64,000 nt of DNA from RUG100 sp034927505 (GCA_034927505.1 JAYFPY010000014.1:62001-126000); one strand, 5' to 3'; counted from the stretch's first letter, positions 27,801 to 36,188 are shown. A program made the numbers and translations. Notes: generated from the letters alone by a model not told the origin.

Positions 27801-28286
27801 GTGGATGTAAAGCTGAGGAGGATCAGTCGGGAAGAACTGCCTAAAGGAGGCACAGAACATCCGCATAGGGGAGAAGCCGGGACAGAGCACCGGGATCTTC
27901 GCGGCGTGAAGGTGCTGCTGGCGGAAGACCATGCCCTCAATGTGGAAGTCGCAAAGAGACTGCTTGAAAAAAAGGAAATGAAAGTGGACATTGCCGGAAA
28001 CGGCGCCGAGGCTTTGAAAGCTTTTGGAGAATCGGAGCCCGGATATTACGATGTCATACTGATGGATATAAGGATGCCGATAATGGACGGGCTGACATCG
28101 GCTTCTGAGATCAGAAAGCTGGACAGGGCTGATGCGAAGAGCATCCCGATCATAGCTATGACGGCCAATGCTTTTTCTGAAGATGTGGAAAAATCTATTG
28201 CCAGCGGCATGAACGCCCACCTGGCGAAACCGATAGATGTAAAACTTTTGTACAGTACCATCGATATGTGTCTGAAAAATGATTGA
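24816..28286 (+). CDS. Large PAS-domain hybrid histidine kinase/response regulator
   Basis: A 1156-residue soluble signalling protein. Residues 1-~120 look like a SnoaL/NTF2-like fold (AENFFAEDIVLFGVKKSGPVAGRNKVMEYAR). PAS domains follow (~145-250 with YPILYMNENFKRMLDLSD; another ~270-380; more diverged ones to ~730). Then come HisKA with intact H-box SRMSHEIRTPMN (His783), HATPase (NILGNAVKFTPKGG, DNGCGIS, GGTGLGLSI) and a receiver with AEDHALNVEVAKRLL and phospho-acceptor Asp1084. AGGAGG precedes the ATG. No transmembrane segment is seen, so it senses cytoplasmic signals. No output-domain partner is adjacent. It is a close relative of the 10.2-kb kinase at its C-terminus. Confidence 0.93.
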   Translation: MDECRYVREAIEKIVENRDKDAAENFFAEDIVLFGVKKSGPVAGRNKVMEYARKDLMSNPCGFDIIIKKIESVDNSEKISSVYLELAASAKNLAVMTVDIRATVMVRSNDEGDLEICAINVFPPEYSEVGENLLADAKPYDDGKKPVGGIVSVKDEEDYPILYMNENFKRMLDLSDEDYRKLKGRSFMELVYPDDVDDLFSTVFYGSRENGQYNTEYRIMKKNNQIIWVSDCGIPLRDDSGDEIISCICFDITRQKEEALENEMNRAMANAAIEHAGLYFWEVNLMTKEARQGYNSVKRYNLPPVMKDYPESLFRSGVVAEESIEAYRAMHIELENGKPTVESSIKLVDPNGEKHWYKVKYSIIKYEGGEPLIALGSSERADLEEQWKQAFIIANRQSDVITWIYDIESGNIETYDDSIISREQVHPDDQAKLDDIHRDIAEKGKASEAIIRMRAGDNTKWRWMKFSYTVLFNKNDTPQKAIGSAIDVTKEKKAERQYKREIEHRRVVSKNNGVYIRANLSEDRVEVTFGAQALPESLRGKGSYSDMLDKMSEYIEGAEETDRMKGRLGIEPLMDSFHQGIKNIQDEFIVDYGKSPMRIGVTARPAEDVLTATVNVAIHLEDLTDERLEEHLVHHVMNKDYDSVMVVDSAAGEYRTYGGKTNIDIPTKGPYTEYIRYWSAMRVSGSDKERFIKETDLDFIVEKLKQRGELAMYYKEGREDTTRQKKLVFRNLQDEANKIVVTEKDITEDFNDKQKRNEILNKALKEAERANKAKSEFLSRMSHEIRTPMNAIIGLTTLAQGETADINAISKELDKIKDSAEFLLSLINDILDMSRIDSGKMVLTETSFNSMGFLAGISTIVEAQAEEKGIDFIKDFKNPDEQYMSDKVKLQQVLLNILGNAVKFTPKGGRIELKVRKLTDDGDKSVVRFMIIDNGCGISKEFMPMIFDAFTQEDTGNMTVYGGTGLGLSICLSIVKLMGGNINVQSEKGKGSTFIVDVKLRRISREELPKGGTEHPHRGEAGTEHRDLRGVKVLLAEDHALNVEVAKRLLEKKEMKVDIAGNGAEALKAFGESEPGYYDVILMDIRMPIMDGLTSASEIRKLDRADAKSIPIIAMTANAFSEDVEKSIASGMNAHLAKPIDVKLLYSTIDMCLKND

Positions 28287-28351
28287 TATCGGTGAAAGAG
28301 GGCATAAAGGGCATAAGAAACTAAAGGAGATAGTTGAAAGGAGATTTGATC

Positions 28352-28657
28352 ATGGCAGTAATCGAGATCACAAAGGAAAATTTTGAAGCGGAAGTATTGA
28401 AAGCAGACAAACCTGTACTGGTGGATTTTTGGGCACCATGGTGCGGACCGTGCAGGATGGTCGGACCTGTTGTTGAAGAAATATCAGGAGAACGGGACGA
28501 TATAAAGGTCGGCAAAATAAACGTCGACGAGCAGCAGGAACTGGCTATGAAGTTCAGTGTGATGTCCATTCCGACGCTGATCGTATTCAAAAATGGCGAG
28601 ATCGCCGCAAAAGATGTTGGCGCAAAGCCAAAAGAAGAAATACTGCAGATGCTGTAA
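28352..28657 (+). CDS. trxA: Thioredoxin
   Basis: A 101-aa thiol-disulfide oxidoreductase with the active site WAPWCGPCRM, a cis-Pro in SIPTLIVFKNGE, and normal length. Start ATG 28352 follows GAAAGGAG by 9 nt. No thioredoxin reductase is adjacent. It is preceded by the kinase gene and likely transcribed with it or from a weak promoter in the 65-bp gap. Confidence 0.95.
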   Translation: MAVIEITKENFEAEVLKADKPVLVDFWAPWCGPCRMVGPVVEEISGERDDIKVGKINVDEQQELAMKFSVMSIPTLIVFKNGEIAAKDVGAKPKEEILQML

Positions 28658-28708
28658 AGGTAATAATCAATTGTCGATGTACCTTCTTGTTGTGATATGG
28701 GAGGTGCA

Positions 28709-28737
28709 TTGACAAATAATAACAGCCATGTTAAAAT
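28709..28737 (+). promoter_or_regulatory. Sigma-A promoter of the secreted peptidase gene
   Basis: TTGACA at 28709-28714, 17-bp spacer, TAAAAT at 28732-28737, 34 bp before the start codon. Confidence 0.8.
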
Positions 28738-28771
28738 AATGATACTGGTCCATTCAAGCGGGAGGGATTTT

Positions 28772-30328
28772 ATGTGCTTTGGAATGAGAGTTAAGAGCAT
28801 AATGATCTCAGTGTTGCTTTTAGTGACCGGGATTTTTTTACCTTTGAATACAGCATCTACAGCATCGGCTGCAGCTTCGGGGTTCAGTACTTCGGGCGTC
28901 AGTCTGCCGTCAAGCAGTATTCAAACAGGCACGTCTTTTGTAGTAAAGGGGACTGTCAAATCGAATGTCAAAATCAAATATCTGTATGTGGGGGCTGTCA
29001 GTTCATCAGGCAAATGGGTCAAGAAAGCTTATGCTGTGGCAAAACCAAAGGCGAAGTCTTATAATATCAGCAAACTGGATTCTAAAATAGCGTTTGGCAA
29101 GATACCTGCGGGCAAGTATTATTACCGTATATGGGTAAAGGATTACAACGGGACAAAGCGTACTGTTGTCAATAAATATTTTTCTGTAAAATCATTGAAA
29201 GCTTCCGGAGTCAGCAAACCAAGCAATACGTATAAAGGGAAGAGCTTCACTGTAAAAGGCAAAATATCTTCAAAATACAAGATCACGTATGTAAAAGCAG
29301 GGATAACAAACAGCTCGAAAAAATGGATAAGCGGTAAATATGTTACTGTAAAGCCAAATGCAAAATCCTATAATCTGAACAGACTGGATTCGAGGATCGC
29401 TGTCAGCAGACTATCGGCGGGAACATATTATTATTATGTCAGAGCAAAAGATACAAGATCGAAGACGACGACTCTGGTAAAGAAGAAATTTACAGTGTCC
29501 CAGTTCTCATTGAAAAGCTACAAATATCCGACAACTTTATCGGTAGGAAAGGGATTTTCGGTAGTTGGGACGGTGAAGTCCGCGCATACGCTTAATTATG
29601 TGAGAGCGGGAATAAAGACTTCTTCCGGAAAATGGATAAAGGGAAAATACGCGAATAAGAATCCGAGGAAGACATCATATGATATTTCGGGCCTGGATTC
29701 AAAGATAAAATTCGGAGCTCTTTCTGCAGGGACTTACTATTACAGTGTCTGGTGCCGTGATGTAAACGGCGTCAGCAAGACTCTGCTCAAGAAGAAGTTC
29801 AAAGTAGGCAGCACAAATACAAATACTTCAACAGGTGATGTAGTCAGCGGCGGCAGGACCCTGTCATACAAGAGCAGTCTCATCACTTCGACCATAGGAC
29901 CGCAGCCTTATTCCGGGCCATGCGGACTGTATGCAATGGCTTACTGCAGAGCAGTCATTGACGGATATTTTACAAAGAATGGCTACAGCAGTATACAGAA
30001 CCGTATTATACATCAGTACGGACATGGAACCAGCCTGGCTTACTGGGGGACAGCAGGCGGAGATCCATGCTACTACACCACAGCGCGGAGCTGCTATAAA
30101 GTTGCGCTGAAGCAGGTGGTCAACGGCAAACCGGCAATAATAAACGTATATAACGGATATACTGGAAATCAGCACTATGTGGCGGTCATAGGCTATGTTG
30201 CAGGTACTACATACGATAATGTGAGCCTGAGCAAATTCATTGTGCTGGACCCGGCGTACGGGGCAAAGAAATACTTGTCGACTATGAAATATTATAATAA
30301 CAGTTCACCGCAGTGCATCACTTTCTAA
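28772..30328 (+). CDS. Secreted C39-like cysteine peptidase with three Ig-like repeats
   Basis: A 518-aa exported protein. A signal peptide (to about residue 33, ending ASTASAAA) precedes three ~100-residue repeats sharing GxSFxVKGxxxS, KWxxxKY, SYxxxxLDSKIxFG and AGxYYYxVxxKD. These look like cell-wall or substrate-binding beta-sandwiches. The last ~150 residues resemble papain-like C39 peptidases, with proposed catalytic Cys384 (SGPCGLYAMAYC), His468 (NQHYVAVIGYV) and Asp493 (VLDPAYG). Start ATG 28772 has GGGAGGG upstream; the reading frame extends further 5' but without a ribosome site. No sortase motif is present. The target is unknown; roles in wall remodelling or peptide processing are possible. 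Confidence 0.82.
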   Translation: MCFGMRVKSIMISVLLLVTGIFLPLNTASTASAAASGFSTSGVSLPSSSIQTGTSFVVKGTVKSNVKIKYLYVGAVSSSGKWVKKAYAVAKPKAKSYNISKLDSKIAFGKIPAGKYYYRIWVKDYNGTKRTVVNKYFSVKSLKASGVSKPSNTYKGKSFTVKGKISSKYKITYVKAGITNSSKKWISGKYVTVKPNAKSYNLNRLDSRIAVSRLSAGTYYYYVRAKDTRSKTTTLVKKKFTVSQFSLKSYKYPTTLSVGKGFSVVGTVKSAHTLNYVRAGIKTSSGKWIKGKYANKNPRKTSYDISGLDSKIKFGALSAGTYYYSVWCRDVNGVSKTLLKKKFKVGSTNTNTSTGDVVSGGRTLSYKSSLITSTIGPQPYSGPCGLYAMAYCRAVIDGYFTKNGYSSIQNRIIHQYGHGTSLAYWGTAGGDPCYYTTARSCYKVALKQVVNGKPAIINVYNGYTGNQHYVAVIGYVAGTTYDNVSLSKFIVLDPAYGAKKYLSTMKYYNNSSPQCITF

Positions 30329-30350
30329 AACATACTGCGGAGAACATATG

Positions 30351-30387
30351 AAAATACGGTATGCGACCGAACACATACCGTATTTTT
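30351..30387. terminator. Bidirectional terminator
   Basis: AAAATACGGTATG and CATACCGTATTTTT form a 13-bp stem with an 10-nt loop between convergent genes; both strands end in U-runs. Confidence 0.9.
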
Positions 30388-30407
30388 GTATTATACTATT
30401 CTGCTGC

Positions 30408-31049
30408 CTATTCGATCTGGTCAGTGATGTTTTCTCCGCCGCTGGCTCCGGAATCATCAGTGCCGCCGTCGGTGGCAGGAGGGGTCGTTGTTGTGGATCC
30501 GCCTTCATCGACAGTGCCGCCTGAATCATCGGTGCTGTTGTCAGTACTGTTGTTTGTATTCTGGTCAGTACTGTTGTCTGTACTGTTATCTGTATCCTGA
30601 TCGGTGCTGTTGTCTGTATTGCTGTCAGTGCCGTAGTCGGTGCCGTAATCTGTGCTGTCGTTTGCGTCCTGTTCAGTCTGCTGGCTTTTGTCAGTGTCAG
30701 TAGCCTTCTTGGAATCGCTGATAAGATTGGTTACAGCGTAGACTGCACCTGCTGCGATTATTACTATGAGAATAATAATAACTGCGATGAGTCCTCCGTT
30801 TTTATGTTTTTTCTTTTTCTTGACCGCTTTTTTCTTGCGCTTTTTCATACGTCCGCCGGACGGTTCTTCGTCACGGTCATCGTATTCGCTGTATTCGGTG
30901 CGGTCATTATAACTGTAATGATCGTCTTTGTTGAAATCATTTTCGTTTCCTCCTGCGGGCATCGATGCGATAGGATAACCGCAGTTTGGACATTTGCTTG
31001 CTATATCGGCTACTGCGTGGCCGCAGCCGGGGCATTTTATTAGTGCCAT
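30408..31049 (-). CDS. Zinc-ribbon membrane protein with Asp/Thr-rich tail
   Basis: A 213-aa protein. The N-terminal double CxxC zinc ribbon (CPGCGHAVADIASKCPNCG) is followed by an acidic linker, a very basic stretch (KKRKKKAVKKKKKHK, 69-83), one membrane helix (~86-108), and an extracytoplasmic low-complexity tail built of DNSTD/DYGTD repeats ending at residue 213. The ribbon should be cytoplasmic, the tail outside. Such zinc_ribbon_2/DUF proteins are common in Bacillota and function is unknown. The repeat tail is prone to length variation. AGGAG-like site precedes the ATG. Confidence 0.85.
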   Translation of the reverse strand: MALIKCPGCGHAVADIASKCPNCGYPIASMPAGGNENDFNKDDHYSYNDRTEYSEYDDRDEEPSGGRMKKRKKKAVKKKKKHKNGGLIAVIIILIVIIAAGAVYAVTNLISDSKKATDTDKSQQTEQDANDSTDYGTDYGTDSNTDNSTDQDTDNSTDNSTDQNTNNSTDNSTDDSGGTVDEGGSTTTTPPATDGGTDDSGASGGENITDQIE

Positions 31050-31186
31050 GTTTGTACTCCTTTCGTTCGTATTCTATTATATACTATCAACAAAATGTGA
31101 ACAATACAAGAAGATTTATATTGCAATTTTGTCACCGAAAGGGTAGATCGCTCTGTTAAAAAACAGGTGTATAGCCGCGGATAGTG

Positions 31187-31195
31187 TGGTATAAT
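31187..31195 (+). promoter_or_regulatory. Extended -10 promoter of the pyrH operon
   Basis: TGGTATAAT lies 38 bp before the pyrH start; no good -35 is needed for an extended -10. Confidence 0.55.
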
Positions 31196-31233
31196 TAAGC
31201 AAAACATTCAGGAATGCATAAAAGGAGTTGCTT

Positions 31234-31938
31234 ATGGAGCCAAAATACAAGAGGATTCTGTTGAAGATCAGCGGTGAAGCACTGGCAGGCAGCAATAAAT
31301 TCGGTCTAAACGATGAAATGCTGATAAAAACAGCCAGACAGGTCAAGGATGTCTATGATATGGGCGTTCAGATAGCTATAGTAGTCGGCGGAGGCAATTT
31401 CTGGCGGGGCAGGACCAGCGGCAGTATGGACAGAGCTACTGCGGATTACATGGGGATGCTGGCGACCGTGATGAATTCAATGGCACTGCAGGACGCTTTC
31501 GAGGCGCAGGGCATGCCTACAAGGGTGCAGACGGCTATCGAAATGAGAGAAGTAGCGGAGCCGTATATACGAAGAAAGGCTGTGCATCATCTGGACAGCG
31601 GCAAAATCGTTATCTTTGGTGCGGGAACGGGAAATCCGTTTTTTTCCACCGATACAACAGCAGCTCTGAGAGCGGCGGAGATAGATGCAGATGTGATACT
31701 GCTGGCAAAGAAAATAGATGCAGTGTATTCGGACGATCCTGAAACGAATCCGGATGCGGTGAGGTACGACAGTCTTACCCACTGGGAGGTGCTGGAAAAG
31801 GATCTGAAAGTAATGGACAGCACGGCGGCATCTCTCTGCAGAGACAATAACATCAGCGTACACGTATTTGCCATTGCCGAAGAAGGCAATGTGATGAAAG
31901 CCGTGTGCGGAGAAAAGATAGGTACTATAATCACTTAG
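31234..31938 (+). CDS. pyrH: UMP kinase
   Basis: Phosphorylates UMP to UDP; bacterial hexameric amino-acid-kinase fold. The 234-aa protein has KRILLKISGEALAG, IAIVVGGGNFWRG, DYMGMLATVMNSMALQ, FGAGTGNPFFSTDTTAALRA and DAVYSDDP. ATG 31234 follows AAAGGAG by 6 nt. It heads the conserved order pyrH-frr-uppS-cdsA-dxr-rseP-ispG, which links translation, isoprenoid and envelope genes. It ends with TAG. Confidence 0.97.
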   Translation: MEPKYKRILLKISGEALAGSNKFGLNDEMLIKTARQVKDVYDMGVQIAIVVGGGNFWRGRTSGSMDRATADYMGMLATVMNSMALQDAFEAQGMPTRVQTAIEMREVAEPYIRRKAVHHLDSGKIVIFGAGTGNPFFSTDTTAALRAAEIDADVILLAKKIDAVYSDDPETNPDAVRYDSLTHWEVLEKDLKVMDSTAASLCRDNNISVHVFAIAEEGNVMKAVCGEKIGTIIT

Positions 31939-31949
31939 GAGGTAAAGAA

Positions 31950-32507
31950 ATGAGCGATCAGGTACAGGCGACACTGGAAGAAAAAATCAGTAAATCACTG
32001 GAAAATTTAAAAGAAGAACTGAATGCTGTCAGAGCGGGAAGGGCAAATCCTGCACTGCTGGACAGAGTTGAAGTCGATTACTACGGCGTGAAGACGCCTT
32101 TAAAGCAGCTGGCAAATATAGCTTGCCCGGATGCAAGGACGTTGATGGTAACGCCTTTCGATCCAAAGTCGATAGGGGATGTGGAACATGCCATCCTGGC
32201 AGCAAATGTGGGGATCAATCCTGCAAATGACGGAAAGGTGATCAGACTGTCCATACCTCAGGTAACAGAGGAAAGAAGAAAAGAACTGACAAAAGAAGTC
32301 AAGGCTCTGGGCGAAGAGGCCAAGGTCTCGGTGCGAAATCTGAGAAGACACGCCAACGATGAAATCAAAAAGGAAGAAAAGGCCGGAGATATCAGTGAAG
32401 ACGATTCAAGAGAAGACCAGGAAGAAATACAGGAAACTGTAAACAAGGCGATCAAGGATATCGATAAGATCGTGGCAGACAAAGACAAGGAGATCATGGA
32501 AGTATAA
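31950..32507 (+). CDS. frr: Ribosome recycling factor
   Basis: Splits post-termination ribosomes with EF-G. The 185-aa protein has LKEELNAVRAGRANPALLDRVEVDYYGVKTPLKQLA and the C-terminal three-helix region RNLRRHANDEIKKEEK. ATG 31950 has AGGAGG 8 nt upstream, 11 bp after pyrH. The open frame extends upstream into pyrH but without a ribosome site. Confidence 0.97.
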   Translation: MSDQVQATLEEKISKSLENLKEELNAVRAGRANPALLDRVEVDYYGVKTPLKQLANIACPDARTLMVTPFDPKSIGDVEHAILAANVGINPANDGKVIRLSIPQVTEERRKELTKEVKALGEEAKVSVRNLRRHANDEIKKEEKAGDISEDDSREDQEEIQETVNKAIKDIDKIVADKDKEIMEV

Positions 32508-32509
32508 AT

Positions 32510-33226
32510 ATGCCGGATATGACCAGGATGCCTCGGCACGTTGCTGTCATAATGGACGGCAACGGCCGTTGGGCCAAAAAAAGAAATCTTCCCAGGATCC
32601 TCGGGCACAATGCGGGCATGAATGCTCTCGTAGAGGCCGTGCGGCATTCATCGGATATGGGAATAAAACACTTTACCGCTTATGCCTTTTCGACTGAGAA
32701 CTGGAAACGTTCCGGCGAAGAAGTGAGCGGGATTTTTAAGTTGCTGGTAAAGTTCGTGGACAGCAAACTGGCGGAGCTGCACAGAGAAAACGTGAGAGTC
32801 AGGATACTGGGAGATCACAGTGTACTTCCCGGCATCGCAGTGGAGAGACTGGATAAAATGGTAGAACTGACAGAAGGAAATACCGGACTTCAGTTCAACA
32901 TATGCCTCAACTACGGATCCAGAGATGAGATCAGAAGAGCTGCAGTGAAGATCGCAGAAGACGTCCGAGACGGAAAGCTGAGGCCGGAGGACATAACAGA
33001 GGAAACTCTGGCCGGACATCTTTACACCGGCGTAGAGGAGATCCCGGATCCGGACCTTCTTATAAGGACCAGCGGAGAGGAAAGACTGTCCAACTATCTT
33101 CTGTGGCAGCTGGCTTACAGCGAGATGATATTTACTGATGTGCTGTGGCCTGATTTTACTCCGGAAGTATATGACGGACTGATAGAGCAGTATCAAAAAA
33201 GAGAAAGAAGATTTGGCGGGAGGTAA
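32510..33226 (+). CDS. uppS: Undecaprenyl diphosphate synthase (cis-prenyltransferase)
   Basis: Builds the C55 lipid carrier for peptidoglycan from isopentenyl diphosphate. The 238-aa protein has the catalytic HVAVIMDGNGRWAKKR, LGHNAGMNAL, AYAFSTENWKRS, LNYGSRDEI and the C-terminal DLLIRTSGEERLSNYLLWQLAYSE. It follows frr by 2 bp and precedes cdsA with overlap of ribosome site, so it is part of the same operon. Confidence 0.97.
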   Translation: MPDMTRMPRHVAVIMDGNGRWAKKRNLPRILGHNAGMNALVEAVRHSSDMGIKHFTAYAFSTENWKRSGEEVSGIFKLLVKFVDSKLAELHRENVRVRILGDHSVLPGIAVERLDKMVELTEGNTGLQFNICLNYGSRDEIRRAAVKIAEDVRDGKLRPEDITEETLAGHLYTGVEEIPDPDLLIRTSGEERLSNYLLWQLAYSEMIFTDVLWPDFTPEVYDGLIEQYQKRERRFGGR

Positions 33227-33227
33227 C

Positions 33228-34019
33228 ATGAAGACCAGAATATTATCGGGATTGATAATGCTGCCGTTGCTGGTAGTGATATTATTGGGAGATTATGTGC
33301 TGTATGCAGCATGTTTTATTATTGGGATCGTAGGAGTCTACGAGTTTTACAAGGGCTTTCACGCAATGGACATAAAACCGTGCTACCCTATAGCAGTCGT
33401 TTCAGCAGTCGGGCTGTACGCCATTGACCTGCTGACGACAGACAGCAGCTGGTATATGCTGTGGCTGTTCCTGACAGTGCTGGCCTGCCTTTTGTATTTG
33501 TTCAATATAGAAAAGAGAAAGCTGGAAGATTCGCTGGCTACGCTGGTGGGAATATTATATGTGGTATTCTTCTCGTTCCACGTAACTTTGGTGGACAGGA
33601 CCGGAGATACAGGGATCCTGGTATGGCTGGTCATTTTCGGAGCTTTTGCCACAGATGTGATGGCGTATTTTACCGGAGTGGCTTTTGGGAAACATAAACT
33701 GTGCCCGAAAATCAGCCCGAAAAAGACAATAGAAGGATCCATCGGCGGAATACTGGGAAGCATAATAATATGCGGACTGTTCGGATGGTTCTTTGCGAGG
33801 GAATATTTTATCCACTGTATTATAATTGGTGCGTTATGCGGCGTAGTATCTCAGTTTGGAGATCTTACAGCCAGCATATTCAAGAGAAAGATGGGTATAA
33901 AGGACTACGGGAATCTGATTCCCGGTCACGGCGGTATACTGGACCGGTTCGACAGTGTTCTATTCACTGCCCCGCTGGTCTACTATTACATAATACTGAT
34001 CATAAACAGGGGAGTTTAG
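33228..34019 (+). CDS. cdsA: Phosphatidate cytidylyltransferase
   Basis: Makes CDP-diacylglycerol from phosphatidate and CTP in the membrane. The 263-aa protein has about eight membrane helices and the C-terminal family motif SQFGDLTASIFKRKMGIKDYGNLIPGHGGILDRFDS. ATG 33228 has GGGAGG 4-5 nt upstream; the uppS stop overlaps this region. It ends with TAG, and the next gene dxr begins in the same frame after a single CAA codon. Confidence 0.96.
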   Translation: MKTRILSGLIMLPLLVVILLGDYVLYAACFIIGIVGVYEFYKGFHAMDIKPCYPIAVVSAVGLYAIDLLTTDSSWYMLWLFLTVLACLLYLFNIEKRKLEDSLATLVGILYVVFFSFHVTLVDRTGDTGILVWLVIFGAFATDVMAYFTGVAFGKHKLCPKISPKKTIEGSIGGILGSIIICGLFGWFFAREYFIHCIIIGALCGVVSQFGDLTASIFKRKMGIKDYGNLIPGHGGILDRFDSVLFTAPLVYYYIILIINRGV

Positions 34020-34022
34020 CAA

Positions 34023-35171
34023 ATGAAAAAAATCTCAATACTGGGCAGTACAGGCTCTATAGGAACACAGGCATTGGAGGTTTGCGACGCAAACCAGGAA
34101 ACTATGTCTGTAGTTGCTCTTGCCTGCGGCACCAATGTAGAAATGCTGTCTTCACAGATAGTAAAATACAGACCGAGGATAGTATCGGTGGCTGAAGAAG
34201 CCGATGCCCTGAAACTGAAAGAAAAACACAATGACACAGAGATCCTTTTCGGATCGGAAGGATTGACAGCGGCAGCCACATGCGACTGTGACATGGTGGT
34301 CAACGGTCTTATGGGCATCAAAGGGCTGGAGCCAACATACAAGGCAATAATGGCAGGAAAAGACATCGCTCTTGCAAACAAGGAAACTCTGGTGACCGGC
34401 GGAGGACTGATCATGAAAGCGGCAAGAGAGCAGAACATTAGACTGCTGCCGGTGGACAGCGAACACAGTGCGATATTCCAGTGCCTGCAGGGAAATGAAA
34501 ACAATAAAATAAGGCGTATACTGCTGACAGGCAGCGGCGGACCTTTCAGAAAATACACCACTGAGGCCATACAGCGTGTCACGCTGGAACAGGCCCTTAG
34601 ACATCCCAGGTGGACTATGGGACCTAAGATAACCATAGATTCCGCTACAATGATGAACAAAGGACTGGAAGTCATCGAAGCAAAGTGGCTCTTTGATGTG
34701 AGCCCGGAACAGATACAGGTGGTGATCCATCCTCAGAGCATAGTCCATTCAATGGTGGAATTCGAGGACGGAGCCGTTATGGCGCAGATGGGCGTGCCGG
34801 ACATGAAAGTGCCCATCGCCTACGCGATGACCTACCCGGAGAGAAAAGAAAACAAATTTGAAAAGCTGGATTTCACAAAGGCAATGGATCTGCAGTTCGA
34901 AAAACCGGATCCGGACAAATTCAGATGTCTGGGGCTGGCTTATGAAGCACTGAAAACAGGCGGGTCATACCCGGTGGCTCTCAACGGAGCCAACGAAGTG
35001 CTGGTGGACCTGTTCCTGAAGAAAAAACTCAGATTTCCTCAGATATCCGCTCATCTGGAAAACATAATGAGCAGACACAAACTGCAGGAGGATCTGTCTC
35101 TGGAAGACATCCTTGCCGTCGATGAAGAAACAAGAATAAAAACACTTGAAATGTGTGGAGAAAAGAAATGA
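34023..35171 (+). CDS. dxr: 1-deoxy-D-xylulose-5-phosphate reductoisomerase
   Basis: Second step of the MEP isoprenoid pathway: NADPH-dependent conversion of DXP to MEP. The 382-aa protein has the nucleotide motif ISILGSTGSIGTQ, ALANKETLVTGG, PVDSEHSAIFQCL, LTGSGGPFR, HPRWTMGPKITIDSATMMNKGLE and VIHPQSIVHSMVEF. It starts 3 bp after the cdsA stop and its stop overlaps the rseP start (ATGA), so it is tightly coupled. Confidence 0.97.
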   Translation: MKKISILGSTGSIGTQALEVCDANQETMSVVALACGTNVEMLSSQIVKYRPRIVSVAEEADALKLKEKHNDTEILFGSEGLTAAATCDCDMVVNGLMGIKGLEPTYKAIMAGKDIALANKETLVTGGGLIMKAAREQNIRLLPVDSEHSAIFQCLQGNENNKIRRILLTGSGGPFRKYTTEAIQRVTLEQALRHPRWTMGPKITIDSATMMNKGLEVIEAKWLFDVSPEQIQVVIHPQSIVHSMVEFEDGAVMAQMGVPDMKVPIAYAMTYPERKENKFEKLDFTKAMDLQFEKPDPDKFRCLGLAYEALKTGGSYPVALNGANEVLVDLFLKKKLRFPQISAHLENIMSRHKLQEDLSLEDILAVDEETRIKTLEMCGEKK

Positions 35172-36178
35172 CGATCATTTATGCGATAATAATGTTCTGT
35201 ATCCTGATATTCATTCATGAACTGGGACATTTTATAGCCGCGAAGAGCTGCGGCGTGCAGGTCAATCAATTTGCACTGGGCATGGGCCCGGCCTTTTTCA
35301 AAAAGAAATGGGGCGAGACCGAGTATTCATTGAGGATACTGCCGATCGGCGGGTTCTGCGCAATGGAAGGTGAAGATGAAGACTCGGAAAACCCGAGGGC
35401 TTTCAACAGGAAGAAAGCCTGGCAGAAGGCGATCATAGTATGCGCCGGCGCTGCCATGAACATTATCCTGGCAATAATCCTGATGTGCATCGTCACATAC
35501 AGCATAGGCGTTGCCACCACTGCAGTAGGGACTTTTGTAAAGGGATCCAAAGCGGAACAGGCAGGTCTTCAAAAGGGTGATAAGATCGTACAGATCGATG
35601 ATAAGAAGATCAATGAATGGGATGATGTCAGCGGCTCTCTGGACGGAAAGAAAAAGGGAGACGCTGTCACCATAATATATAAAAGGGACGGCGAGACAAA
35701 GACGCTGAACACCACTCTGATGGAATCGCAGGGCAAGGCTATGATAGGCATCAGTCCGATCATGAAAAAGGATGCGGGAGCGGCTCTGAAGACCGGATTC
35801 ACATCCACATGGGGATTGACAAAGAGCATGTACAAGGTGATAAAACAGCTGTTCACAGGGCAGGTATCCACCAAGGAACTGTCCGGACCGGTGGGCATCG
35901 TTTACATGGTGAATAAATCGGCTGAGAACGGAATGATATATATACTGTATCTGATGGCGCTGATCAGTCTCAACCTGGGCATATTCAACATGCTGCCTTT
36001 CCCGGCGCTGGACGGAGGGCGGCTGGTGTTCATTATAATCCGGAGAATAACCGGAAAGGCCATAACGGACTCAATGGAGGCGAAGGTGAATTTCGCCGGT
36101 CTGATGCTGCTGTTCGGGCTGATGATATATGTCACATGGAACGATATCGTCAGATTCATCGTTCCCCATTTCCAGTAG
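35168..36178 (+). CDS. rseP: RIP metalloprotease RseP (site-2 protease)
   Basis: Intramembrane zinc protease (336 aa) that cleaves membrane anchors such as anti-sigma factors and signal-peptide remnants. The zinc motif FIHELGHFIA is in the first helix, the third zinc ligand in PALDGGRLVF near the C-terminus, and one PDZ domain lies between (~115-195; GSKAEQAGLQKGDKIVQID). ATG 35168 overlaps the dxr stop. It ends with TAG, 10 bp before ispG. Confidence 0.95.
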   Translation: MTIIYAIIMFCILIFIHELGHFIAAKSCGVQVNQFALGMGPAFFKKKWGETEYSLRILPIGGFCAMEGEDEDSENPRAFNRKKAWQKAIIVCAGAAMNIILAIILMCIVTYSIGVATTAVGTFVKGSKAEQAGLQKGDKIVQIDDKKINEWDDVSGSLDGKKKGDAVTIIYKRDGETKTLNTTLMESQGKAMIGISPIMKKDAGAALKTGFTSTWGLTKSMYKVIKQLFTGQVSTKELSGPVGIVYMVNKSAENGMIYILYLMALISLNLGIFNMLPFPALDGGRLVFIIIRRITGKAITDSMEAKVNFAGLMLLFGLMIYVTWNDIVRFIVPHFQ

Positions 36179-36188
36179 GAGGTCTGAA

